Below are positions 1 to 5,300 of a stretch of DNA of 5,568 nucleotides, piece by piece. The notes under the pieces are model-generated. The model did not search any database. It was not told the origin of the DNA and saw nothing but the letters and a program-made list of their open reading frames with translations. Position 1 is the first letter of the stretch. Each line of letters opens with the position of its first letter. Origin of the DNA: Gammaproteobacteria bacterium (lineage in GTDB: Bacteria; Pseudomonadota; Gammaproteobacteria; Eutrophobiales; Eutrophobiaceae); NCBI GenBank assembly GCA_012270695.1, contig JAAXHV010000280.1:15935-21502 (forward strand). Direction: 5' to 3'. A program made the position numbers and the translations under genes.

Positions 1-26
1 TTGTCCGAGACGGTATTCTACTCGAG

Positions 27-779
27 CTAGCCCGGTGCAGAGGAGACAACCGCCATCCCATGCTCCCGCAGCACCGTCAGCAGCATATCCCGGCGGTTCC
101 GAAAAGCGCATTTCTTCATTGCCCGCACGGACGCGCTGAGCGCGGCGGGTGTCAGCCCAGGTAGTAACCGAGACTCCGTCAGGGGGGTCGGGCTGCCTGG
201 CGCCCGGAGGTCCAGAAAGACAGCGCTCAGCGTCCGGTCAGGCATCTGCTCCAAATGCCAGTACTCGGGTACTCCCAAGTCCCGGTAGAAGATCTGTTTA
301 GCTCTATCAAAGTGCGTCACTTCCACTTCCACCACCAGGTCCGGGGGGTGTGCTAGAGCCCAAGCGTCCGCCAGTTCACCTTCGTCCTCATCGAACGTCT
401 GGTATGTCAAGGCATTTTCCCCCAGGTAATAACAGCAATCTGGTTCGGCCCCAGTATCCGGCGGGTCAGTTGGTCGGCGCCAACGGGTGGCGCGCAGGGG
501 TTCGCAGTCCAGACTCAGGAGTGTCGCGGCTTCCTGAACTACGAAATCAATGCGGCTGGATAATCCTTCATGCGTTCGTCCAGGGGTCATCAGTAGCACC
601 AAGCCACGTACCGGATCCAACACGACCCGGCGGAAAACGTCTTCCAGGTGCAGACGAGCAAGCGCCAGAACTGTCCCGGAGTCGGCATAAAAAGCAATAT
701 AGCGAGAGCCCATCGAACCGGTTCTCAGGGTCAGCATCTCTGTATCAGGCGCCGGTATAGATTCTGCTGTGGCACGCAT
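27..779 (-). CDS. Uma2-family (DUF820) PD-(D/E)XK nuclease-like protein
   Basis: This 250-residue protein belongs to the Uma2 (DUF820) family, which has a restriction-endonuclease-like PD-(D/E)XK fold; the biological role of the family is largely unknown. The recognisable core is GAEPDCCYYLG (110-120), then PPDLVVEVEVTHFDRAKQIFY (145-165) running into LGVPEYW (168-174). Asp114, Glu151 (or Glu153) and Lys161 are the probable active-site residues, so the catalytic core looks intact. The N-terminus carries about 40 residues before the usual core, and the C-terminus a basic segment (RAMKKCAFRNRRDMLL, 219-234). It is therefore longer than the common ~190-residue members. The ATG at 779 has GAGGA 6 nt upstream. 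It lies 60 bp after cpoB on the same strand. It has no signal peptide, so it is probably cytoplasmic and not a Tol-Pal component. Confidence 0.85.
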   Translation of the reverse strand: MRATAESIPAPDTEMLTLRTGSMGSRYIAFYADSGTVLALARLHLEDVFRRVVLDPVRGLVLLMTPGRTHEGLSSRIDFVVQEAATLLSLDCEPLRATRWRRPTDPPDTGAEPDCCYYLGENALTYQTFDEDEGELADAWALAHPPDLVVEVEVTHFDRAKQIFYRDLGVPEYWHLEQMPDRTLSAVFLDLRAPGSPTPLTESRLLPGLTPAALSASVRAMKKCAFRNRRDMLLTVLREHGMAVVSSAPG

Positions 780-785
780 GGAGTG

Positions 786-790
786 TCCTC
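786..790 (-). promoter_or_regulatory. Ribosome binding site of the Uma2-family gene
   Basis: GAGGA on the minus strand, 6 nt before the ATG at 779, supports the chosen start and independent translation of this gene. Confidence 0.65.
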
Positions 791-814
791 AGGATCACAA
801 TAAAACAGGGTGAT

Positions 815-823
815 AGTATAGCA
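815..823 (-). promoter_or_regulatory. Extended -10 promoter-like site for the Uma2 gene
   Basis: The minus strand reads TGC-TATACT, an extended -10 (TGn plus a 5/6 match to TATAAT), about 36 bp before the Uma2-family start codon. No good -35 box lies at the usual distance, which extended -10 promoters can tolerate. It sits just after the cpoB stop and could let the downstream gene be expressed apart from the Tol-Pal genes. This rests on sequence match only. Confidence 0.4.
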
Positions 824-839
824 TCCTGATGCCGTCTCC

Positions 840-1874
840 TCAGTTGACCGGGGTCATGTCTGCCGGAACTGTTGCCGTCGCTATTTCTTTGAGCCGCTCC
901 TCAGCCAGGCGCGCGGCTGTTGTGTCGGGGTATAGTTGAATTAATTCCTCCAACTGCTGTTTTGCCGGTTCAATCATGCCCAGTTCATGCTGGCAGAAGC
1001 CTGCCTTCAATTTTGCCTGGGCCAGTTTCGGACTCTCGGGATAATTCTGCAGCAGGGCGTCATACTCTACCAGCGCCTGGTCGAAGAGGTTGTTCACAAA
1101 ATAGACCTCGCCCAGCCAGAACTGGGCATTATCGGCGTATTCACTGTCAGGATAAAGCGCCAGGAATTCACGAAACGCGGTGATGGAGCGGTCGTACAGA
1201 GACTGCTTTAACAGGTCGAATGCATTCTGGTAATGCGCGTGAATCTGTTCCGGAGCCACTTCAGCCGGCGCAACGGCAACAACCTGTTCAGGGGCCTCGG
1301 GCGCCGATATGTCCAGCGCAGGGTCTGCCGCAGTCCCGCTATCTTCCTGCCCGGGAACCGGCTCCGGCTGCTGCGCCGGGAGAGCGGTCGGGGAAACGAT
1401 ATTCTCAGCTGTTGTGCCGCCCATTTGTTCCTGACTGACCAGCTCCAGCGTCAGCGGCGTCTCGGTCTGTTGATCCCCGCCTGTTTCTTCGGGTCCGGTA
1501 AAGGGAGACAGGGTCTGCAACGGTGGTTCAACTTCACCGGCCGCCGTTTCGGTTGTGCCCGTTAACGGATTTTCGAAGCGCTGCAGGCGTCTGTCTATGT
1601 CCGTGTATAAGTCCCGCTGCCGTTTTTTTATCTGTTCAAGCACATGATTCTGTACTTCCAGGTCACCGCGCAACCGACTGATTTCCACCTCCAGGGCTTC
1701 TATCTGCTGCAACATATCCAGCAAGCCCTGGTTGGACAGCGCTGCTTCGATATTCTGAAGACGCGCCAGGATGGCAGTTTCGGGATTTACCGCGTCCTGC
1801 GCGTATGCGCCGCTGGCACTCAGTTGTATGATGGTCAGCAGGACAAGCACCTGTCTTACAGCCCGCATTTTCAT
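840..1874 (-). CDS. cpoB: CpoB (YbgF), periplasmic TPR division coordinator
   Basis: This is CpoB, the periplasmic protein that binds TolA and links outer-membrane constriction with septal peptidoglycan synthesis. I chose the ATG at 1874 (344 aa), because it gives a clean signal peptide, MKMRAVRQVLVLLTIIQLSASGAYA|Q, and starts 4 bp after the pal stop. A TTG further upstream (1895) would overlap pal by 17 bp and add seven residues before the signal peptide. Residues about 30-100 form the coiled-coil trimerisation region. Residues about 101-210 are a long Pro/Glu/Thr/Gln-rich linker. Residues 212-332 hold three TPR units (for example YPDSEYADNAQFWLGEVYF at 241-259, then YPESPKLAQAKLKAG and YPDTTAARLAEERL). 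It is longer than E. coli CpoB (263 aa), the excess lying in the linker. No strong ribosome binding site is visible, which suggests coupling to pal. Confidence 0.94.
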   Translation of the reverse strand: MKMRAVRQVLVLLTIIQLSASGAYAQDAVNPETAILARLQNIEAALSNQGLLDMLQQIEALEVEISRLRGDLEVQNHVLEQIKKRQRDLYTDIDRRLQRFENPLTGTTETAAGEVEPPLQTLSPFTGPEETGGDQQTETPLTLELVSQEQMGGTTAENIVSPTALPAQQPEPVPGQEDSGTAADPALDISAPEAPEQVVAVAPAEVAPEQIHAHYQNAFDLLKQSLYDRSITAFREFLALYPDSEYADNAQFWLGEVYFVNNLFDQALVEYDALLQNYPESPKLAQAKLKAGFCQHELGMIEPAKQQLEELIQLYPDTTAARLAEERLKEIATATVPADMTPVN

Positions 1875-1878
1875 CGGC

Positions 1879-2430
1879 TCAGTAAACGATCTCAACTCGC
1901 CTGTTCAGCCCCCAGGCCTGTTCATCATGGCCGGGATCAGCAGGCCGTTCCTCTCCGTAACTCACGGCCCTGACCTGGTCGGATGACGCGCCCAGCACAA
2001 CCAGTTGTTTTTTGACCGCCAGTGCGCGCCGCTCGCCCAAGGCAAGATTGTATTCACGGGAACCGCGTTCATCGGCATGGCCTTCCAGTGTCATAACCAG
2101 ACCGGGATTGGCTTGCAGAAAACCGGCATGCGCCTGGATGATCCCCTCGAATTGGGACAATACCGCGCTGCTGTCATAGTCAAAATAAATCACGCGCACA
2201 GACAACAGGCTTTCCGGGTCCTCAAGCTGCTGCACAATGGTAGCTTGCTCTCCTTCCGCGCCGAATGCCTGCGCTTCGCTGCCGGCTCCCGCATCACCCG
2301 TACCGTCATCTGTCATTCCTGCGCTGTCCGACTTGTCTACCACCTCGGGGGGCTGATCTTTCTCAGGCGTCGTGGTACAGGCCGCGATAAACAAACCCAG
2401 GATAAGCAACAGCAGAATTTTTTTGGTCAT
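1879..2430 (-). CDS. pal: Pal, peptidoglycan-associated outer-membrane lipoprotein
   Basis: This 183-residue protein is Pal, the outer-membrane lipoprotein that anchors the Tol system to peptidoglycan. The lipoprotein signal is MTKKILLLLILGLFIAAC, with the lipidated Cys at 18. Thr follows at +2, not Asp, consistent with sorting to the outer membrane. Residues about 19-75 are a flexible Asp/Gly/Glu/Ala-rich tether. The OmpA-like domain spans about 78-183, with YFDYDSSAV (82-90), EGHADERGSREYNLALGERR (116-135) and the terminal NRRVEIVY. Asp120 and Arg135 have the exact 15-residue spacing of the pair that binds the diaminopimelate side chain in OmpA (D271/R286 in the Acinetobacter protein). The start has a GGAGAA site. 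cpoB follows almost immediately, so the two are probably co-transcribed. Length is close to E. coli Pal (173 aa). Confidence 0.97.
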   Translation of the reverse strand: MTKKILLLLILGLFIAACTTTPEKDQPPEVVDKSDSAGMTDDGTGDAGAGSEAQAFGAEGEQATIVQQLEDPESLLSVRVIYFDYDSSAVLSQFEGIIQAHAGFLQANPGLVMTLEGHADERGSREYNLALGERRALAVKKQLVVLGASSDQVRAVSYGEERPADPGHDEQAWGLNRRVEIVY

Positions 2431-2435
2431 AATCG

Positions 2436-2441
2436 TTCTCC
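2436..2441 (-). promoter_or_regulatory. pal ribosome binding site
   Basis: GGAGAA on the minus strand lies 5 nt (7 nt from the GGAG core) before the pal ATG. It is a strong site, in keeping with pal being initiated independently of tolB and being a high-abundance lipoprotein in related bacteria. Confidence 0.7.
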
Positions 2442-2483
2442 GGTCTCAAAAACCAACCCGTATATCTCAGCGTGATGCGATCA

Positions 2484-2507
2484 CAAATCGTCAGGATAGA
2501 CGATTTG
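2484..2507 (-). other. Perfect 9-bp hairpin, 6-nt loop
   Basis: CAAATCGTC pairs perfectly with GACGATTTG across a 6-base loop. A 5-bp inverted repeat (GTGAT-GCG-ATCAC, 2472-2484) abuts it and competes with the 7-bp closing stem of the larger element, so two alternative folds exist. No U-run follows on the transcribed strand. Confidence 0.65.
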
Positions 2508-2530
2508 CACGGCGTAAGCCGCCCATAGGG

Positions 2531-2552
2531 TTGCGTCCAGGGATGGACGCAA
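2531..2552 (-). other. Perfect 9-bp hairpin, 4-nt loop
   Basis: TTGCGTCCA pairs perfectly with TGGACGCAA across a 4-base loop. On the minus-strand transcript it is followed by CCCTATGGGC and not a U-run, so it lacks the second half of an intrinsic terminator. Confidence 0.65.
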
Positions 2553-2602
2553 TGAACGCATCAACCGCACACAATGATGACATACCGACAGATTACCATA
2601 AC

Positions 2603-2615
2603 TTATTGACAATAA
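2603..2615. promoter_or_regulatory. 13-bp palindrome in AT-rich spacer
   Basis: TTATTG-A-CAATAA is a perfect inverted repeat with 6-bp arms around one central base, in the most AT-rich part of the tolB-pal spacer. The size and symmetry suit a binding site for a dimeric regulator. On the minus strand it contains TTGTCA, which resembles a -35 box (5/6), but no suitable -10 box follows at normal spacing. Operator function is therefore only a possibility. Confidence 0.3.
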
Positions 2616-2665
2616 ATATATATCCGATAGCAACAAGCGACGGCGGCGAGACCTGTGATTTATAT

Positions 2666-3970
2666 TCAGTCGGACAGAAACGGTCCCCAGGCGGGTTCCC
2701 TGACCTCGCCGTCCTGCAGGGCCAGCCGCTGGTGCACCCTGCCGTCGGCTGAGACCGCCGCCAGTTCGGAACCGTAACGGCCATTGGTGGCATAGATGAT
2801 CATACTGCCGTTAGGCGAAAAACTGGGTGATTCGTCCAGCCGGTTATTGGTCAGGATACTCAGGCTGCCGTTTTCGATGTCGAGATAAGCAATCCGGTAC
2901 ATGCCGTTATTCCCATGTACCATGGTGATGCCGGTACCGTCCGGGGAATAGCGCGGCCGTGCGAAATACGGCCCTTCAAATGTGAGCCGTCTGGGCGCGC
3001 CACTTTGCAGGTCGACCTCATAAATCTGCGGCGTGCCGCCCCGGTCGGAGGTAAAAATAAGCCTGCCGCCGTCCGGCGACCAGGCCGGCTCCGTATCAAT
3101 GGCCCGGTTATGGGTTATACGCTGCAACGAGTTGCTGGACAGGTGCAACACAAAGATTTCCGGATTGCCTTCTTTTGACAAGGTCAATGCCAGCCGCCCG
3201 CCGTCAGGGGAGAACGCCGGCGCGCTGTTGATACCCTCGTGGGCGGCTATCTCGTCTCTCTGGCCGGTACGGACGTTTTGCACAAACACCGATGAGCTGT
3301 CCCCTTCGAAGGAAACGTAGGCGAGGTATTGCCCGTCCGGCGACCAGGCCGGCGACATCAGCGCCTGCTCCGATTCGAGCAGCACCTGCGGGTTAAAGCC
3401 GTCGGCGTCAGCGATTTGCAAGCTGTGACGCTCTCCGCCGGCTGCATCCTGTTTGACCGTGACATAGGCAATACGGGTATTGAACGCGCCGCGCACGCCG
3501 GTCAGTTTTTCGAAGATGATATCGCTGATACGGTGCGCGGTGCGGCGCAGTTGTTTGCGTGGGACCGTGATCCGAAACCCTGTGAGCTGTGTACCCTTAT
3601 AGACGTCAAGTAACCTGAATTCAATCTCAAAGTCCCCCGTCTCGCCCTGTTTCAGGTTGCCGATGACGATGTTTTCCATGCGCAATAATTGCCAGTCCCT
3701 GAAATTGACATGTCCGAATTCCACCGGCATCTGCGGCATATCCCCCTCGTCCATGGTAGCGAAACGCCCGCTCCTCGCCAGGTCATTGGCAATAGTCCTA
3801 TGCAAATCAATCGGTTGCGTGTCGGCTGGGCGGTTCCAGCCAAACGGGACAACGGCGATGGGCAGCGCATTTTCAACTCCGGTATCGATAAAAATTTCCA
3901 GTTCGCCCTGCGCCTGTGCCTGGGGCATGATTGGCAGTAATACGATCAACAGGCGGCAAATATATCTCAC
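2666..3970 (-). CDS. tolB: TolB, periplasmic beta-propeller protein
   Basis: This 434-residue protein is TolB, the periplasmic component that binds Pal and the TolA C-terminal domain. A signal peptide covers residues 1-20, with a probable cut at AQA|QG. The mature N-terminus QGELEIFIDTGVENALPIAVVPF is typical of the family and includes the flexible segment known to engage TolA or Pal. The TolB N-terminal alpha/beta domain extends to about residue 160. After that come propeller blades marked by WSPDG-type (PD40) repeats at about 206, 249, 294, 338 and 381 (the last as FSPNG), plus a closing REPAWGPF at 425-431. Length is close to that of E. coli TolB (430 aa). The start is GTG with an AAGGA site upstream, 4 bp after the tolA stop. 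Unlike its upstream neighbours, it is followed by a long gap before pal. Confidence 0.97.
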   Translation of the reverse strand: MRYICRLLIVLLPIMPQAQAQGELEIFIDTGVENALPIAVVPFGWNRPADTQPIDLHRTIANDLARSGRFATMDEGDMPQMPVEFGHVNFRDWQLLRMENIVIGNLKQGETGDFEIEFRLLDVYKGTQLTGFRITVPRKQLRRTAHRISDIIFEKLTGVRGAFNTRIAYVTVKQDAAGGERHSLQIADADGFNPQVLLESEQALMSPAWSPDGQYLAYVSFEGDSSSVFVQNVRTGQRDEIAAHEGINSAPAFSPDGGRLALTLSKEGNPEIFVLHLSSNSLQRITHNRAIDTEPAWSPDGGRLIFTSDRGGTPQIYEVDLQSGAPRRLTFEGPYFARPRYSPDGTGITMVHGNNGMYRIAYLDIENGSLSILTNNRLDESPSFSPNGSMIIYATNGRYGSELAAVSADGRVHQRLALQDGEVREPAWGPFLSD

Positions 3971-3974
3971 GGGA

Positions 3975-4859
3975 TTAGTCCTTGGGTTTGAACCTGAAAT
4001 TGAATTTTCTCAACCGCAGGCGATCGAACGTCGCCGGGTCCGCGGGCAACGGCAACGGCGAAGCCTTCTCAACCGCGGTAACGGCCCTCCGGTCGAATAC
4101 TTCATTACCGCTTGATTTATTCACGGTCACGTTGATCACCTCGCCGCCGGGTATGGTCTGCACTGATAATACGCATTCCAATCCTTTAGGCAAGCCGGTT
4201 TTATTAAAGTTTCCGGTAACCACCAGGTAAATTTCCGCAACAATATCCTGCAGGGTCTTTTTATCCTGTTCCTGTTGTTCCCGCGCCCGCTGTTGCCGCA
4301 ATTTCTCCTCGGCCAGTTTTTTTCTCCTCGCCTCTTCTACCCTTTTCTGTTCCTCCTCGGCCTTGCGCCGTTCCGCTTCTATACGTTTCTGCTCCGCTTC
4401 GGCCTTGCGCTTCTCTTCCTCAATGCGTTTCAATTCCGCTTCGGCCTGCTGCTTTTCCTGTTTGATGCGCGCGCGCTCCGCCGCAGTCTTGCGTTCCTCC
4501 TCCTTACGCTTGCGCTCTGCCTCGCGCTTGCGTTCTTCCTCTTCTTTGCGTTTTTGTTCGGCTGCCCGTTTCCTGTTTTCTTCCTCTTTACGTTGCTTCT
4601 CCACCGCGGCGGCCTGCTCCTCCAGGTCTTTCAGCTTTTTCTCCATGGCCCGTTGCTCTTCCTGTTCCAGCTCCCTGAGCCGTTGCAGCTCTTTTTCGAC
4701 GGCCTTGTCATCGACGGTGACCGCTTCAACGATGTTTTCCTTGGGTTGCGGTTTGAAGACAGGCTGGCGTTCGGCATCAAAATTAACGGCCAGCGCGGTG
4801 ATAACGACAGCATGCAATACCAGTGAGTAGAGAAGCGAACGCAGTGTCAGAAAACGCAT
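3975..4859 (-). CDS. tolA: TolA, envelope-spanning energy transducer
   Basis: This 294-residue protein is TolA, which carries energy from TolQ-TolR across the periplasm to TolB and Pal. It has one N-terminal transmembrane helix (about residues 8-25). Ser12 and His16 have the i/i+4 spacing of the SHLS face that contacts TolQR in the E. coli protein. Residues about 52-200 are a long, highly charged K/E/R/A/Q helix (domain II), built partly from 14-residue repeats. Residues about 201-294 form a TolA/TonB-like C-terminal domain, with GLECVLSVQTIPGGEVINVTV and SSGNEVFDRRAVTAVEKASP as the recognisable core. It is clearly shorter than the E. coli protein (421 aa), mainly in the helical part. Cys229 is its only cysteine, so the intradomain disulfide known from E. 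coli TolA cannot form. No strong ribosome binding site is visible, and the start 6 bp after tolR suggests coupling. tolB follows after 4 bp. Confidence 0.95.
   Translation of the reverse strand: MRFLTLRSLLYSLVLHAVVITALAVNFDAERQPVFKPQPKENIVEAVTVDDKAVEKELQRLRELEQEEQRAMEKKLKDLEEQAAAVEKQRKEEENRKRAAEQKRKEEEERKREAERKRKEEERKTAAERARIKQEKQQAEAELKRIEEEKRKAEAEQKRIEAERRKAEEEQKRVEEARRKKLAEEKLRQQRAREQQEQDKKTLQDIVAEIYLVVTGNFNKTGLPKGLECVLSVQTIPGGEVINVTVNKSSGNEVFDRRAVTAVEKASPLPLPADPATFDRLRLRKFNFRFKPKD
3979..3983 (-). promoter_or_regulatory. tolB ribosome binding site (supports GTG start)
   Basis: AAGGA on the minus strand lies within the last codons of tolA, 8 nt before the tolB GTG. It supports that non-ATG start, since no ATG that would keep the signal peptide is available in frame. 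Confidence 0.6.
4305..4430 (-). repeat. 14-residue (42-bp) tandem repeats in TolA, second block
   Basis: Residues 144-185 of TolA are three consecutive 14-residue units: KRIEEEKRKAEAEQ, KRIEAERRKAEEEQ and KRVEEARRKKLAEE. The first two differ at only a few positions, suggesting fairly recent duplication. Such blocks can expand or contract and change the reach of the TolA helix. Confidence 0.7.
4473..4595 (-). repeat. 14-residue coiled repeats in TolA, first block
   Basis: Residues 89-129 of TolA contain three imperfect units: QRKEEENRKRAAEQ, KRKEEEERKREAER and a 13-residue KRKEEERKTAAER. The 14-residue period corresponds to two heptads and 42 bp of DNA. The coding strand here is very purine-rich. 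Confidence 0.6.
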
Positions 4860-4865
4860 GGCGCA

Positions 4866-5288
4866 TCACTGTTCGGGAGGCTCGGTGATCAAGCCCATAC
4901 CGCTCACTCCGGCGCCCTGCAGCAGGGCCATGACCTGCACCACCCGTCCGTAGTTGACGCCGGCATCCCCTTTTACCAGTACCGGAAGCTCGGGACGATA
5001 CTTGACTAATGCGCCTACCCGGTTAACCAACACTTCGGGGGTAACGGGTTGGTCCTGGTTCTCGCCGTAGTTGATAAAAAAGTTCCCCCCCGCATCCACG
5101 CTGATGATTACGGGATCATTATCACTGGCCGGCAACGGTTCCGACGGGACCTGCGGCAGGTCGATTTTTACCCCTTGACTGAGCAGCGGCGCAGTGATCA
5201 TGAATATGATCAGCAACACCAGCATGACGTCGATATAGGGAACAACGTTGATTTCCGACATGGGGCGTTTTCGGTTTCGCAGTCGCAT
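4866..5288 (-). CDS. tolR: TolR, Tol-Pal motor subunit
   Basis: This 140-residue protein is TolR, of the ExbD/TolR family, the single-pass inner-membrane partner of TolQ. It has a short cytoplasmic N-terminus with the typical SEINVVPYIDVMLVLLIIFM segment (residues 11-30). Asp20 sits at the start of the transmembrane helix where the family carries its essential proton-path aspartate. The helix runs to about residue 36 and is followed by the conserved VKIDLP (40-45). The periplasmic domain includes the end motif KGDAGVNYGRVVQVMALLQGAG (106-127) typical of the family. Length matches usual TolR proteins. The ATG at 5288 has a GAGGA site 7 nt upstream. The gene ends 6 bp before tolA. ExbD is the only serious alternative, and the tolQ/tolA flanks argue against it. 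Confidence 0.97.
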   Translation of the reverse strand: MRLRNRKRPMSEINVVPYIDVMLVLLIIFMITAPLLSQGVKIDLPQVPSEPLPASDNDPVIISVDAGGNFFINYGENQDQPVTPEVLVNRVGALVKYRPELPVLVKGDAGVNYGRVVQVMALLQGAGVSGMGLITEPPEQ

Positions 5289-5295
5289 GGTGACG

Positions 5296-5300
5296 TCCTC
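5296..5300 (-). promoter_or_regulatory. tolR ribosome binding site overlapping tolQ stop
   Basis: GAGGA on the minus strand lies 7 nt before the tolR ATG and shares its first two bases with the tolQ TGA. This fixes the tolR start and implies that ribosomes terminating on tolQ promote tolR initiation. Confidence 0.7.

Larger units (their letters stand above)
2473..2563 (-). repeat. Multi-hairpin element with closing inverted repeat
   Basis: A 7-bp inverted repeat (TGATGCG at 2473-2479, CGCATCA at 2557-2563) brackets three further perfect inverted repeats: 9-bp arms at 2484-2492/2499-2507, 4-bp arms at 2510-2513/2518-2521 and 9-bp arms at 2531-2539/2544-2552. A single RNA could form all four stems together, giving a branched, cloverleaf-like fold of 91 nt. 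It is not a tRNA, because the arm lengths and loops do not fit and no anticodon or T-loop pattern is seen. It lies 43 bp before the pal start codon, so it would sit in the pal 5' leader. It could be an RNA control or stability element, or a copy of a small palindromic repeat family. Which of these is correct cannot be decided from one copy. Confidence 0.5.
2431..2665 (-). other. tolB-pal intergenic region, no gene seen
   Basis: This 235-bp spacer separates tolB from pal, whereas the gaps among tolQ, tolR, tolA and tolB are 4-10 bp. No convincing gene lies in either direction. The half nearer tolB (about 2593-2625) is AT-rich and holds a 13-bp palindrome. The half nearer pal holds a cluster of inverted repeats at 2473-2563. 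No hairpin is followed by a U-run on the transcribed strand, so there is no clear intrinsic terminator. No promoter with both good -35 and -10 boxes could be assigned. A pal-specific promoter or an RNA processing element here is an inference from the gap itself. Confidence 0.7.

Noticed and set aside
350..760. A 136-codon plus-strand reading frame opposite the Uma2 gene.
   Set aside because: It shows no recognisable domain, and the opposite strand carries a clear Uma2 core with conserved motifs and a good ribosome binding site.
780..839. A terminator after cpoB: AGGATCAC near 791-798 with GTGAT and ATCCT further along.
   Set aside because: The arms are short and interrupted, the loop is long, and no T-run follows. 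The extended -10 in the same stretch is the better-supported element.
2484..2552. The two 9-bp hairpins as intrinsic terminators for tolB transcription.
   Set aside because: Neither is followed by a T-run on the minus strand or on the plus strand, so the termination signal is incomplete.
2473..2563. The multi-branched element as a tRNA gene, since its closing stem is 7 bp.
   Set aside because: The internal stems are 9, 4 and 9 bp with 6-, 4- and 4-base loops. There is no 7-base anticodon loop, T-loop consensus or CCA-like end on either strand.
2491..2583. A 30-codon minus-strand reading frame (ATG at 2583, TGA at 2491) in the tolB-pal spacer, beginning MSSLCAVDAF, a possible leader peptide.
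   Set aside because: There is no ribosome binding site before the ATG, and the frame runs through the hairpins, whose base pairing explains the sequence better. A frame of this length is expected by chance.
2606..2634. A perfect plus-strand TTGACA (2606-2611) suggesting a promoter pointing into tolB.
   Set aside because: No -10-like hexamer lies 16-18 bp downstream (the sequence there is around TAGCAA), and there is no plus-strand gene to serve. It is better seen as part of the 2603-2615 palindrome.
4275..4830. Long plus-strand reading frames opposite tolA, encoding Leu/Phe-rich or Ser/Arg-rich proteins that look like membrane proteins.
   Set aside because: They are the complement of the purine-rich tolA helical repeats, where Lys/Glu codons read backwards give Leu, Phe and Ser codons. 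tolA itself is a clear family match.
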